From the NCBI GenBank assembly GCA_000720995.1, contig JOEL01000012.1, positions 186,001-250,000 of the forward strand: a stretch of 64,000 nucleotides of DNA, in the 5' to 3' direction. Of this stretch, positions 24,917 through 36,944 are shown piece by piece. The stretch's first letter is position 1, and each line of letters begins with the position of its first letter. The translations under genes and the position numbers were made by a program. Source of the stretch: Streptomyces celluloflavus (GTDB lineage Bacteria > Actinomycetota > Actinomycetes > Streptomycetales > Streptomycetaceae). A model generated the notes under the pieces. The model was not told the DNA's origin. It did not search any database and saw nothing but the letters and a program-made list of their open reading frames with translations.

Positions 24917-25765
24917 TCAGTGCGTGTAGAAGCCCTGCCCGCTCTTGCGGCCGAGGTCGCCCGCGTCGACCATCCGCCGCATGAGCTCCGGCGGTGCGAA
25001 CTTCTCGTCCTGGGACTCGGTGTAGATGTTGTCGGCGGCGTGCAGCAGGATGTCGACACCGGTCAGATCGGCGGTGGCCAGCGGTCCCATCGCGTGGCCG
25101 AACCCCAGCTTGCAGGCGATGTCGATGTCCTCGGCGCTGGCCACGCCGGATTCGTAGAGCTTCGCGGCCTCGACGACCAGCGCCGAGATCAGCCGGGTGG
25201 TCACGAACCCGGCGACGTCGCGGTTGACGACGACGCAGGTCTTGCCGACGGACTCGGCGAACTCCCGGGCGGTGGCGAGGGTTTCGTCGCTGGTCTTGTA
25301 GCCGCGTACCAGCTCGCAGAGCTGCATCATCGGCACCGGCGAGAAGAAGTGCGTGCCCACGACCCGCTCGGGGCGGGAGGTGGCCGCCGCGATCTTGGTG
25401 ATCGGGATGGCGGAGGTGTTGGAGGCCAGCACCGCGTCGTCCTTGGCGAGCTTGTCCAGCGCCCGGAAGATCTCGCGCTTGACCTCGATCTTCTCGAAGA
25501 CGGCCTCGACGACGAGGTCCGCGTCGGCGGCCGCGTCCAGGTCGGTCGTGGTGGTGATGCGGGCCAGCGCCTGCCCGGCGGCGTCCGCCGTCAGCTTGCC
25601 CTTGGCGACGAACTTCGCGTACGAGGCTTCGATGCCGCCCTTGCCGCGGGCGAGCGCCTCGTCCGTCACATCCCGCAGGACGACGTCCCAGCCCGCCTGG
25701 GCGGAGACCTGCGCGATACCCGACCCCATGAGTCCGGCCCCGATGACGGCGAGCTTCTTTGCCAC
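24917..25765 (-). CDS. 3-Hydroxybutyryl-CoA dehydrogenase
   Basis: A 282-residue enzyme: Rossmann motif LAVIGAGLMGSGIAQ at the N-terminus, catalytic His in GTHFFSPVPMMQLCELV and the VVNRDVAGFVTTRL motif before the C-terminal helical domain. It reduces acetoacetyl-CoA to 3-hydroxybutyryl-CoA, the step after the thiolase encoded at 6473-7684. GTG 25765 is chosen because GAGGGG lies 8 nt upstream and the length fits the family; an upstream frame would add 13 residues. Upstream is an inverted repeat TAACG-N13-CGTTA (25792-25814). Confidence 0.95.
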   Translation of the reverse strand: MAKKLAVIGAGLMGSGIAQVSAQAGWDVVLRDVTDEALARGKGGIEASYAKFVAKGKLTADAAGQALARITTTTDLDAAADADLVVEAVFEKIEVKREIFRALDKLAKDDAVLASNTSAIPITKIAAATSRPERVVGTHFFSPVPMMQLCELVRGYKTSDETLATAREFAESVGKTCVVVNRDVAGFVTTRLISALVVEAAKLYESGVASAEDIDIACKLGFGHAMGPLATADLTGVDILLHAADNIYTESQDEKFAPPELMRRMVDAGDLGRKSGQGFYTH

Positions 25766-25791
25766 TGCTGTCCCCTCACGCCCTGTGTACT

Positions 25792-25814
25792 TAACGGCTC
25801 TCAAGGTGACGTTA
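25792..25814. promoter_or_regulatory. Inverted repeat upstream of 3-hydroxybutyryl-CoA dehydrogenase
   Basis: TAACG (25792-25796) and CGTTA (25810-25814) are separated by 13 bp, 27 bp upstream of the GTG. Candidate operator; no regulator is assigned. Confidence 0.35.
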
Positions 25815-25910
25815 GCGGGCGCGGGCGGTCCTTTGGCGGGTAAGAGATGCGCGTCACGTCTCAGATGACGGACATCACACCGCGGGGCGCGGGCGCGGGC
25901 CGGGAGGCCG

Positions 25911-26552
25911 TCAGGCGGGCGGCCGTACGGCGTAGTTGAGGACCTTCTCGCCCAGCAGGTCTTCCATTTCGTCGAGCAGGACGAGCGCCTCGCGGGAGAC
26001 CTCGGCCGGGGCGCGGCCCGCGGTCATCTCGCGGCCGATGGCGTCGGCGAGGGCCGTGTGCACCCAGTTGAGCTGGCCGGCCACCAGCGTCGGCAGCGGA
26101 TCGTCGGCCGCCGCACCGGTCTCCTCGCGCAGCGTCGTCGCGAGGTGGACGAGCTGCTCCTGCTGGAGGTGCCAGAGGCGGGACTTGAGGGCGTCCGCAC
26201 CGTGCACGACGCGCAGAAAGCGGTCGTACCCCGCCATCAGGCCGACGGTGGGCGAGACGGCCTCCACCTCGCCGCGCAGCTCGCGCAGGATCGCGTCCGC
26301 GGCCGACTCGCCCTTGTCGCGGCCGCGGACGTACCGCGAGAGCCGCTCCACCAGGGCGGCGCTCCGGTCGAGGAAGAGGTCCTCCTTGGCCGGGAAGTAG
26401 TTGTAGACGGTGTTGACGGCGACCTCCGCGGCCTCGGCGACCTCGGCCACCGTCACCGCGTCGAAACCGCGCTCCAGGAACAGCCCGGTGGCCACGTCCG
26501 AGATCAGCTGCCTGGTCCGGCGCTTCTTCCGCTCCCTGAGCCCTTCTGTCAT
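25911..26552 (-). CDS. TetR-family transcriptional regulator
   Basis: A 213-residue protein with an N-terminal TetR helix-turn-helix: TRQLISDVATGLFLERGFDAVTVAEVAEAAEVAVNTVYNYFPAKEDLF. The C-terminal domain is the ligand/dimer part. It is divergent from an ABC exporter 80 bp away, so it is probably its repressor. The promoter is good and leaderless (TTGATG, 16 bp, TACGAT, 6 nt, ATG). An inverted repeat in the shared region overlaps it, suggesting autoregulation and control of the exporter. Confidence 0.94.
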   Translation of the reverse strand: MTEGLRERKKRRTRQLISDVATGLFLERGFDAVTVAEVAEAAEVAVNTVYNYFPAKEDLFLDRSAALVERLSRYVRGRDKGESAADAILRELRGEVEAVSPTVGLMAGYDRFLRVVHGADALKSRLWHLQQEQLVHLATTLREETGAAADDPLPTLVAGQLNWVHTALADAIGREMTAGRAPAEVSREALVLLDEMEDLLGEKVLNYAVRPPA

Positions 26553-26558
26553 GCCGTC

Positions 26559-26617
26559 ATCGTAAACGTAGCTGCCTCCGCATCAAACTTGGAGGCATTG
26601 CAAAATTGTGGAGCCTC
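26559..26617. promoter_or_regulatory. Divergent tetR/ABC control region: leaderless tetR promoter and candidate operator
   Basis: Minus strand: -35 TTGATG (26586-26581), 16-bp spacer, -10 TACGAT (26564-26559), 6 nt, ATG. Inverted repeat TGCCTCC (26573-26579) and GGAGGCA (26591-26597) spans the tetR -35. A second, shorter pair GAGGC (26592-26596) and GCCTC (26613-26617) continues towards the exporter start. The tract between is AT-rich. Confidence 0.6.
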
Positions 26618-26632
26618 TGTTTTTCTGGGGCC

Positions 26633-27415
26633 ATGGCAGTCATCACCACGACCGGGCTGGCCCGGACGTTCACCTCCGCCCGCGGCCCCGTCGAGGCCGT
26701 ACGCGGCATCGATCTCACCGTCCGGCGCGGCGAGATCCTCGGCTTCCTCGGCCCCAACGGCGCGGGCAAGACCACCACCCTGCGGATGCTCACCACCCTT
26801 CTCACGCCGACCGGCGGCAGCGCGACGGTCGCCGGCTGCGACCTCGTCACGGACCCCGCGGGCGTACGGCGCGGCAGCGGCTACGTCGCCCAGTCCGGCG
26901 GGGTGGACCCGAGCGTCTCGGTCCGCGAGGAGCTGATCACCCAGGGGCGGCTGTACCGCCTGACCAAGGCCGCGGCGGCGGACCGCGCCGCGGAGCTGGC
27001 GCACGACCTCGGCCTCACCGACCTGCTGGAGCACCGGACCGCGGCGCTCTCCGGCGGCCAGCGGCGGCGGCTGGACCTCGCGCTGGGGCTCACCCACCGC
27101 CCCGAGGTGCTGTTCCTGGACGAGCCGACCACCGGCCTCGACCCCGGCAGCCGGGCCGCCCTGTGGGAGCTGGTCCGCCGCATCCGCGCCGAGCACGGCA
27201 CCACCGTCTTCCTGACCACCCACTACCTCGACGAGGCGGACGCGCTCGCCGACCGGCTGGTCATCGTCGACCAGGGCGTGGTGGTCGCCGAGGGCACCCC
27301 GGACGCGCTCAAGCGGGCGCACGCGGGGTCCGCCGACGCGTCGCTCCAGGACGCCTTCCTCGCGATCACCGGGCGCGGTACCGCACCGCAGGACGAGGCA
27401 CCGCTCGCCGTCTGA
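26633..27415 (+). CDS. DrrA-type ABC transporter ATP-binding protein
   Basis: A 260-residue ATPase: Walker A GPNGAGKTTTL (about 42-52), signature LSGGQRRRLDLALGL, Walker B VLFLDEPTTGLD and switch His in TTHYLDEAD. It is of the daunorubicin-resistance (DrrA) class, paired with the permease 48 bp downstream and divergently linked to tetR, which points to drug or lipid export induced by a ligand of the repressor. It differs from the two ABC pairs at 13.9-18.4 kb in having the canonical LSGGQ and no tail. Confidence 0.94.
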   Translation: MAVITTTGLARTFTSARGPVEAVRGIDLTVRRGEILGFLGPNGAGKTTTLRMLTTLLTPTGGSATVAGCDLVTDPAGVRRGSGYVAQSGGVDPSVSVREELITQGRLYRLTKAAAADRAAELAHDLGLTDLLEHRTAALSGGQRRRLDLALGLTHRPEVLFLDEPTTGLDPGSRAALWELVRRIRAEHGTTVFLTTHYLDEADALADRLVIVDQGVVVAEGTPDALKRAHAGSADASLQDAFLAITGRGTAPQDEAPLAV

Positions 27416-27463
27416 ACCCGCCGTCCGCCCACCCCGGAACCCCTCCCCCGGCCAGGAGCCCCG

Positions 27464-28258
27464 ATGTCCCCTTCCCGCCCCGTTCCCCTCTCCTCCGCGC
27501 TCTCCGGCTTTCTCTCCGACACCGCCCTGATCTTCGGGCGCTACGCACGGCAGACGCTGCGCTCCCGGCTCCAGATGCTCTTCGGTCTGCTGATGCCCCT
27601 GCTGTATCTGCTCTTCTTCGGCCCACTGCTGACCGGTCTGCGCCTGGGCCCGTCCGGCACCAGCTCCTGGCAGTCGCTCGTCCCCGGTCTGCTGCTCCAG
27701 CTCGGCCTGTTCGGGGCCGCGTTCTGCGGTTTCGGCATCCTCATCGAGAAGCAGTACGGGGTGGTGGAGCGGATGCGGGTGACGCCCGTGAGCCGGCCGG
27801 CGCTGCTGCTGGGGCGGGTGCTGCGGGACACCGCGGTGCTCGTCCTCCAGTCCGGGCTGCTGGTGGCGGCCGCGGTGGCGATGGGGCTGCGCGCGCCGCT
27901 GCCCGGCATCCTCATCGGCTTCGTGTTCGTCGCCGTGCTGACCGTCGCGTTGGCCTCGCTCTCCTACGCGCTGGCGCTGAAGGTCAGCACCCCGCAGGAG
28001 TTCGCCCCGGTCGTCAACGCCGTCACCCTGCCGTCGATGCTGCTGTCCGGGCTGCTGCTGCCGATGGCGCTGGGGCCCGTGTGGCTCGACGCGCTCTCGC
28101 ATGTCATGCCGTTGCGCTATCTGGTCGACGCGGTCCGGGCCGCGTTCGCCGGTGACTACACCGCCCCCGCGATGCTCCACGGCGTCCTGGCCGCGCTCGC
28201 CCTGGCCGCCGTCTCCGTCGTCCTGTGCGGCCGGGCCTTCCGGAAGACCGCGGCGTAG
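27464..28258 (+). CDS. DrrB-type ABC-2 transporter permease
   Basis: A 264-residue membrane protein with six hydrophobic segments (for example LFGLLMPLLYLLFFGPLL, LLLQLGLFGAAFCGFGILI, GILIGFVFVAVLTVALASL, NAVTLPSMLLSGLLLPMAL, LHGVLAALALAAVSVVLCG) and the DrrB-like VVERMRVTPVSRPALLLGRVLRD loop. AGGAG lies 6 nt before the ATG. It completes the TetR-controlled exporter. Its stop codon overlaps the -10-like TAGGCT of the next gene. Confidence 0.93.
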   Translation: MSPSRPVPLSSALSGFLSDTALIFGRYARQTLRSRLQMLFGLLMPLLYLLFFGPLLTGLRLGPSGTSSWQSLVPGLLLQLGLFGAAFCGFGILIEKQYGVVERMRVTPVSRPALLLGRVLRDTAVLVLQSGLLVAAAVAMGLRAPLPGILIGFVFVAVLTVALASLSYALALKVSTPQEFAPVVNAVTLPSMLLSGLLLPMALGPVWLDALSHVMPLRYLVDAVRAAFAGDYTAPAMLHGVLAALALAAVSVVLCGRAFRKTAA

Positions 28259-28268
28259 GCTCGTCCCC

Positions 28269-28841
28269 ATGGTGAATCTGACGCGCATCTACACCCGCAC
28301 CGGCGACACGGGCACCACCACCCTCGGCGACATGAGCCGTACCGCCAAGACCGATTCGCGGATCTCGGCCTATGCGGACGCCAACGAGGCCAACGCGGCC
28401 ATCGGCGTGGCGCTCGCCCTCGGTTCGCTGCCGCAGGACGTCGCCGCGGTGCTGCTGCGCGTGCAGAACGACCTCTTCGACGTCGGCGCCGACCTGTCCA
28501 CGCCGGTGGCGGAGAACCCGAAGTTCCCGCCGCTGCGCGTCGAACAGAGCTATATCGACAAGCTGGAGGCCGACTGCGACCACTACCTGGCGGACCTGGA
28601 GAAGCTGCGCAGCTTCATCCTCCCGGGCGGCACCGCGGGCGCCGCGCTGCTGCACCAGGCGTGCACGGTCGTACGGCGCGCGGAGCGCTCGACCTGGGCG
28701 GCCTTCGAGGAGCACGGCGAGACGATGAACCCCCTGGCCGCCACCTACCTCAACCGCCTCTCGGACCTGCTGTTCATCCTCGCCCGCGCCGCCAACAAGG
28801 AGGCCGGGGACATCCTGTGGGTGCCGGGCGGGGAGCGCTAA
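28269..28841 (+). CDS. Cob(I)yrinic acid a,c-diamide adenosyltransferase (PduO type)
   Basis: A 190-residue protein with the PduO-type ATP-binding N-terminus RIYTRTGDTGTTTLGD, SFILPGGTAGAALLHQACTVVRRAER and NRLSDLLFILARAAN. It transfers adenosine from ATP to cob(I)alamin to make the coenzyme needed by isobutyryl- and methylmalonyl-CoA mutases, tying it to icmA, meaB and mce. The ATG lies 7 nt after a -10-like TAGGCT (28256-28261) formed by the preceding stop codon, with no Shine-Dalgarno sequence, so it may have its own leaderless transcript. It is often labelled CobO, but the fold is PduO. Confidence 0.94.
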   Translation: MVNLTRIYTRTGDTGTTTLGDMSRTAKTDSRISAYADANEANAAIGVALALGSLPQDVAAVLLRVQNDLFDVGADLSTPVAENPKFPPLRVEQSYIDKLEADCDHYLADLEKLRSFILPGGTAGAALLHQACTVVRRAERSTWAAFEEHGETMNPLAATYLNRLSDLLFILARAANKEAGDILWVPGGER

Positions 28842-28878
28842 GAGGCACCGGCACACCGCAGGAGACCCCGGTCCCCGT

Positions 28879-29469
28879 CTACTCCAGGTTCTTCGCCCGC
28901 GCCCCGGACGGTGCCACCGCGTCCGGGGCGCCGTCGCGCGGGTCCTTCTTCTGCCACAGGAGGTACGAGAGGGCGATGACCCCGTGGATGGCGACGATCC
29001 GCAGAGCGGTCCCCTGCCAGCCGCGCAGCGATGTGGTGTCGCCGCCGTCGCCGACGTACCAGACCGCGATCTGGAGCAGCCCGGCGGCGACGGCCGCCAT
29101 CAGCACCGTGCGCAGCCACAGCCGCGCCTCGTGCCCGGCGCGGGCCATGCCGTAGCGCGGGGGCTTGACCGGCGGCGGGCCGCCCGCGAAGCGGTGCGCG
29201 AAGTGCCCGTCGACCCACTTGATCGTGTAGTGGCCGTAGGCGACCGTGTAGCCGATGTAGACGGCGGCCAGGCCGTGCTTCCAGTCCGCCGTCGCGCCGT
29301 TCCGCAGATCGATCGCGGTGACGATCAGCAGGGTCAGTTCCAGGAGCGGCTCCAGGAGCAGCACCGCCGCGCCGGTGCGCGGCAGCCGCGCCAGGTACCG
29401 CAGGGCCAGGCCGACGCCCAGCAGGACCCAGAAGCCGACCTCGCAGGCGATGATGAGCGTGACAACCAC
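28879..29469 (-). CDS. Four-helix integral membrane protein, unknown function
   Basis: A 196-residue protein from GTG 29469 (GAGGAG 6 nt upstream). Hydrophobic segments: LIIACEVGFWVLLGVGLALRY, TGAAVLLLEPLLELTLLIVTAI, LWLRTVLMAAVAAGLLQIAVWYV and LRIVAIHGVIALSYLLW. Between them is a hydrophilic part with KWVDGHFAHRFAGGPPP. It is divergent from the histidine kinase (163 bp) and convergent with the adenosyltransferase gene (37 bp). Proximity to the two-component system may mean regulation by it, which is an inference. The larger upstream reading frame was rejected on composition. Confidence 0.75.
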   Translation of the reverse strand: MVVTLIIACEVGFWVLLGVGLALRYLARLPRTGAAVLLLEPLLELTLLIVTAIDLRNGATADWKHGLAAVYIGYTVAYGHYTIKWVDGHFAHRFAGGPPPVKPPRYGMARAGHEARLWLRTVLMAAVAAGLLQIAVWYVGDGGDTTSLRGWQGTALRIVAIHGVIALSYLLWQKKDPRDGAPDAVAPSGARAKNLE

Positions 29470-29632
29470 GGCGTCTCCTCTTCGAATGGACACCTCAAGT
29501 CTCCCGGCGGCGCCCGGTTCCTTCGTCGTCGTACGCGGTGATCCGGGCCTGCATCTTTCGATGTATCCCGGCCCGGCGGGAACGGCCCCGGGCGCGGACG
29601 CGGCGGGCCGCCGCGGCGTGTTGGATGGGGGA

Positions 29633-30856
29633 ATGAGCCGCCGATCCCCCGCCGCCCGCCGCCGGCCGCACCGCGTCGATGTGGCCGCCGCGGGCAGCGG
29701 GCTGCTCTTCGGGCTGCTGCTCTGGGCGCTGGGCCTGAACGGCGGCCCGCCGCTCTTCGGACTGCCGTCCGCGCTCACCCTGGTCGCGCTCACCGCGATC
29801 TCCGGTGCCGAGCTGATGCGCCGGACCGCCCCGCGGACCGCGCTGGCCATCGGGGTCCCCGCGTTCGCCCTCGACACCTGTGCCGGCACCCTGATCGCCA
29901 CGGTCCTGATGTTCACGGACCTGGTCTACGCGGCGGTGCTCTACGGCGGCCCGGCCACGGCCCGCCGCGTCGCCACGCTCAGCGTGCTGGTGACCGTGGG
30001 GGCCACGGTCGTGCTCGCCGCGATCTGGCGCCACCCGCAGGTCCTGCTGGTCAGCGTCGCCCTCGCCCTGATCACCATCGCCCCCGCCTGGACCGGCCTG
30101 ATCATCCGCGACCACCGCGACGCCGCCCGGACCGCCCGGCTGCGCGCCGAGCAGACGGCGCTGCTGGCCGAGATGGACCGGACCCAGGCGGTGACGGGCG
30201 AGCGGACGCGGATGGCCCGCGAACTGCACGACATGGTGGCCAACCACCTCTCCGCCATCGCGATCCACGCCACCGCCGCGCAGACCATCGACGACCCGGC
30301 GGCAACCCGCGAGGCCCTCGGGGTGATCCGCGAGAACAGTGTGCAGGGCCTGGCCGAAATGCGCCGCCTCATCGGACTGCTGCGGGACCCCACGGTGCGC
30401 AACGGCGGTACGGAGCCGGCCGCGACACCCACCCTCGACGGTCTCGACGCGCTGATCGCCCAGGCCGGTACGAACGGTGCGAGCAGCGGCCTGACCTTCG
30501 TACTGGACGACGCCCGGCACCCCGCCGGCGAAGGCCCTGGGGCCCGGCCGGCCGCACCGGTCGAACTGGCCGCGTACCGCATCGTCCAGGAGTCGCTGAC
30601 CAACGCCCTCAAGCACGCCGCGCCCGGTGAGGTCCGGGTGCGGATCGCACAGCGGCCCGACGGGGCGCTCACCGTCGTCGTCAGCAGCCCATTCGCGGAC
30701 CGGCCGGGGCCCCGCGCGCCCGGCTCCGGCGCCGGCCTGGTCGGCATGCGCGAGCGGATCGCCCTGCTGGGCGGCACATTCGACGCCGGGCCGGACGGCA
30801 CGGTGTGGCTGGTGCGGGCAGCGCTGCCCGGCGCCGAGAAGGAGGTACGACGATGA
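29633..30856 (+). CDS. NarL-type sensor histidine kinase
   Basis: A 407-residue protein with about four to five N-terminal membrane segments (residues 18-155), then HisKA_3 ERTRMARELHDMVANHLSAIAIHATAAQT with phospho-acceptor His, and a HATPase domain with the N-box AYRIVQESLTNALKHA and G-box GSGAGLVGMRERIALLGG. There is almost no periplasmic domain, so the signal is probably sensed in the membrane. It is translationally coupled to the response regulator by ATGA. GGGGGA precedes the ATG. Confidence 0.94.
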   Translation: MSRRSPAARRRPHRVDVAAAGSGLLFGLLLWALGLNGGPPLFGLPSALTLVALTAISGAELMRRTAPRTALAIGVPAFALDTCAGTLIATVLMFTDLVYAAVLYGGPATARRVATLSVLVTVGATVVLAAIWRHPQVLLVSVALALITIAPAWTGLIIRDHRDAARTARLRAEQTALLAEMDRTQAVTGERTRMARELHDMVANHLSAIAIHATAAQTIDDPAATREALGVIRENSVQGLAEMRRLIGLLRDPTVRNGGTEPAATPTLDGLDALIAQAGTNGASSGLTFVLDDARHPAGEGPGARPAAPVELAAYRIVQESLTNALKHAAPGEVRVRIAQRPDGALTVVVSSPFADRPGPRAPGSGAGLVGMRERIALLGGTFDAGPDGTVWLVRAALPGAEKEVRR

Positions 30857-31542
30857 CCGGTACCGACACCCGGCCGATCCGGGTCCTGGTCGCCGAGGAC
30901 CAGTCCGCCGTACGGGCCGGGCTGGTGCTCATCCTGCGCTCCGCCCCCGACATCGAGGTGGTCGGCGAGGCCGTGGACGGCGAGGAAGCGGTCCGGCTCG
31001 CCCGTGAACTGCGCCCCGCCCTGGTCCTGATGGACATCCAGATGCCCCGGCTCGACGGGGTCTCGGCCACCCGGCAGGTCGTCGCCGAGGGGCTCGCGGA
31101 TGTGCTGGTGCTGACCACCTTCGACCTGGACGAGTACGTCTTCGGGGCGCTGCGCGCGGGCGCGGTGGGCTTTCTGCTCAAGGACAGCGACGCGGCCACG
31201 CTGCTGACCGCGGTGCGCACCGTGGCGTCCGGCGAGGGGATGATCGCGCCCGCCGTGACCCGCCGGCTGATCGCGGAGTTCGCCGGCCCGCGGGCGCCCT
31301 ACCGGTCCGCCGGGGACCGCGAGATCCCCGACCCGGCCGTCCTGGACCTGCTCACCCCGCGGGAGCGGGAGGTACTGGGCGCCCTGGGCCGCGGGCTGTC
31401 GAACGCCGATATCGCGGTGCGGCTGGTGATGGCGGAGGCCACCGTCAAAACCCATGTCAGCCGGCTGCTGGCCAAACTGGAACTGCGCAGCCGGGTGCAG
31501 GCGGCCGTCCTGGCACAGGAGTTGGGCGTGGAAGCGCCCTAG
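30853..31542 (+). CDS. LuxR/NarL-family response regulator
   Basis: A 229-residue protein: receiver domain with VLVAEDQSAVRAGL and phospho-acceptor Asp in LVLMDIQMPRLDG, and C-terminal LuxR helix-turn-helix LTPREREVLGALGRGLSNADIAVRLVMAEATVKTHVSRLLAKL. It forms a cognate pair with the upstream kinase (4-base overlap). The target is unknown; adjacent candidates are the divergent membrane gene and its own operon. A perfect palindrome (31549-31564) follows as a possible terminator. Confidence 0.95.
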   Translation: MTGTDTRPIRVLVAEDQSAVRAGLVLILRSAPDIEVVGEAVDGEEAVRLARELRPALVLMDIQMPRLDGVSATRQVVAEGLADVLVLTTFDLDEYVFGALRAGAVGFLLKDSDAATLLTAVRTVASGEGMIAPAVTRRLIAEFAGPRAPYRSAGDREIPDPAVLDLLTPREREVLGALGRGLSNADIAVRLVMAEATVKTHVSRLLAKLELRSRVQAAVLAQELGVEAP

Positions 31543-31548
31543 CGGCGG

Positions 31549-31564
31549 GGGCCGCGCGCGGCCC
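31549..31564 (+). terminator. Palindromic hairpin after the response regulator
   Basis: GGGCCGCG and CGCGGCCC form a perfect 16-nt palindrome 7 bp after the stop. It is short of loop bases, so only the outer 6 bp would pair. Confidence 0.4.
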
Positions 31565-31648
31565 GTGCCACGCCCGGCGTATCAGCTCGGTGTCACCACG
31601 CCTCGCTCCTCCCCCGGACTTCCCGCCGGGGGATCGAGCGCCCCTCGC

Positions 31649-32098
31649 TCACGCCACGTTGACCCGTTGCCCGGGGGGCGCCGCCTCCAGCCAGGCCAGG
31701 AAGCCGGTGAGGGCGTCCTCGCTCATCGCCAGCTCCAGCCGCGTACCGCCGTGCCGGCAGGCGAGCACGAGGGAGTCGGAGAGCAGCGCCAGCTCCTCCT
31801 CGCCCTGGGGGGTACGGCGCTGGAGGACCTCGATGGCCGACCGCTCCAGGAGCCGGCGGGGCCGGGGCGCGTAGGAGAAGACCCGGAACCATTCGACCCG
31901 GTCGCCGTTGTAGCGCGCCACACCGTAGATCCAGCCCTTGCCGCTGGGGTCCGTCTCGTGCTCCGGTACGTCCCAGCGCAGGCTGCAGTCGAACGTGCCG
32001 CCGGACCGCTGGATGAGCCGCCGCCGCAGTCCGAAGACGAACAGCCCCAGCAGCACCAGCACCACGACCGCGCCGCTCACAAGCAGAGCGAGGACCAT
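31649..32098 (-). CDS. DUF2550 domain-containing protein
   Basis: A 149-residue protein: one N-terminal membrane anchor (MVLALLVSGAVVVLVLLGLFVFGLRRRLIQR), then a cytoplasmic domain with GTFDCSLRW, GWIYGVARYNGDRVEWFRVFSYAPRP and VNVA at the end, the DUF2550 pattern. The family lies just downstream of atpC in actinobacteria, as here, but a hairpin terminator separates it from the atp operon. Function is unknown; a link to ATP synthase is only positional. Confidence 0.9.
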   Translation of the reverse strand: MVLALLVSGAVVVLVLLGLFVFGLRRRLIQRSGGTFDCSLRWDVPEHETDPSGKGWIYGVARYNGDRVEWFRVFSYAPRPRRLLERSAIEVLQRRTPQGEEELALLSDSLVLACRHGGTRLELAMSEDALTGFLAWLEAAPPGQRVNVA

Positions 32099-32171
32099 CT
32101 CGACCGACCTCCTCGCCTCGGTGGGGGTACCCCCGGGCGGAGTCCGGAGGCAGGGAAACGCACCTGCATTG

Positions 32172-32221
32172 CCTCAGCCGCGAGCCGCCCCGAAGAATTC
32201 CGGGGCAGCCCGCGGCTGAGG
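32172..32221 (-). terminator. Terminator of the atp operon
   Basis: Outer stem CCTCAGCCGCG (32172-32182) with CGCGGCTGAGG (32211-32221) and inner stem GCCCCG (32187-32192) with CGGGGC (32201-32206), 24 bp beyond the atpC stop. There is no U-tract. Confidence 0.7.
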
Positions 32222-32244
32222 ATCGATCTCGTCGGTGACGGGGT

Positions 32245-32628
32245 TCAGTGAACGCCCGTCACCGCACGCAGCCGGACATCGGCGCGGCGCTCGGCGGCCG
32301 CGTCGGCCGCCGACTTCGCTCGCTCCAGGGCCCGCTCCGCGCGCTGGACATCGATCTCGTCCGACAGTTCGGCGATCTCCGCGAGCAGAGACAGCTTGTT
32401 GTCGGCGAACGAGATGAAGCCGCCGTGCACGGCGGCGACGACGGTGCCGTCCCCGCTCTCGCCGGTCGTACGAATCGTCACCGGGCCCGATTGCAGCACG
32501 CCGAGCAGCGGCTGATGTCCGGGCATGACGCCGATGTCGCCCGACGAGGTGCGCGCGACGACCAGGCTGGCCTCGCCGGACCAGACCTGACGGTCCGCGG
32601 CGACCAACTCGACGTGCAGCTCAGCCAC
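32245..32628 (-). CDS. atpC: ATP synthase epsilon subunit
   Basis: A 127-residue protein: VAELHVELVAADRQVWSGEASLVVARTSSGDIGVMPGHQPLLGVLQSG forms the N-terminal beta-sandwich, and AELSDEIDVQRAERALERAKSAAD starts the C-terminal helices. It is part of the F1 central stalk and inhibits ATP hydrolysis. GTG 32628 is chosen because GAGGAG lies 6 nt upstream. It is the last gene of the operon, 109 bp after atpD, with a strong hairpin in that gap. The C-terminal helical part is rather short. Confidence 0.96.
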   Translation of the reverse strand: MAELHVELVAADRQVWSGEASLVVARTSSGDIGVMPGHQPLLGVLQSGPVTIRTTGESGDGTVVAAVHGGFISFADNKLSLLAEIAELSDEIDVQRAERALERAKSAADAAAERRADVRLRAVTGVH

Positions 32629-32696
32629 GATGGCTCCTCGGGTCTCCACCTGCCTGGCTCGGCAGATGTTGGGTCAAATACTAGTGGTCGTACGGA

Positions 32697-32722
32697 CCGG
32701 GGGCGGCCAGGGCCGCCCCCGG
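32697..32722 (-). promoter_or_regulatory. Intercistronic hairpin between atpD and atpC
   Basis: A perfect 12-bp stem CCGGGGGCGGCC (32697-32708) with GGCCGCCCCCGG (32711-32722) around 2 nt. It lies within the operon, so it may attenuate readthrough into atpC or protect the atpD 3' end. A -10-like TAGTAT follows on the minus strand near 32680. Confidence 0.55.
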
Positions 32723-32737
32723 GACCGGGAGCACGGG

Positions 32738-35115
<2,378 letters not shown>

Positions 35116-35135
35116 GGATCAGGTCCCTTCCGTCG

Positions 35136-36728
<1,593 letters not shown>

Positions 36729-36775
36729 CTGGGTTCCCTGCTCTCCTTGTTGGGCCCGAAGTTACTTGCGGGGGT

Positions 36776-36902
36776 CTGGGGGGCCGTCCCCCCAGGGGGT
36801 TTCCGCCTACGGCCCAACTCGGGCCGCCGTCATGCTTGTGCTGTGTCCCCGGGGCCGGTCCCGGACCGCAGCCGGACCTCTCGGTCCGGCCGGCTGGTCC
36901 GG
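36776..36902 (-). promoter_or_regulatory. Hairpin-rich 216-nt atpH-atpA intercistronic region
   Basis: Nested stems CCGGACC (36861-36867) with GGTCCGG (36896-36902) enclosing GCCGGACC-TCTC-GGTCCGGC (36871-36890), and nearer atpA a perfect CTGGGGGG-CCGT-CCCCCCAG (36776-36795). There is no U-tract. Such hairpins may stabilise the atpA message or mark processing sites that raise alpha/beta output over the single-copy subunits. Confidence 0.55.
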
Positions 36903-36944
36903 CTCCTGGCCGCCGGCTGTGCAGCTCTTGAGTTGGTGGCTGGG

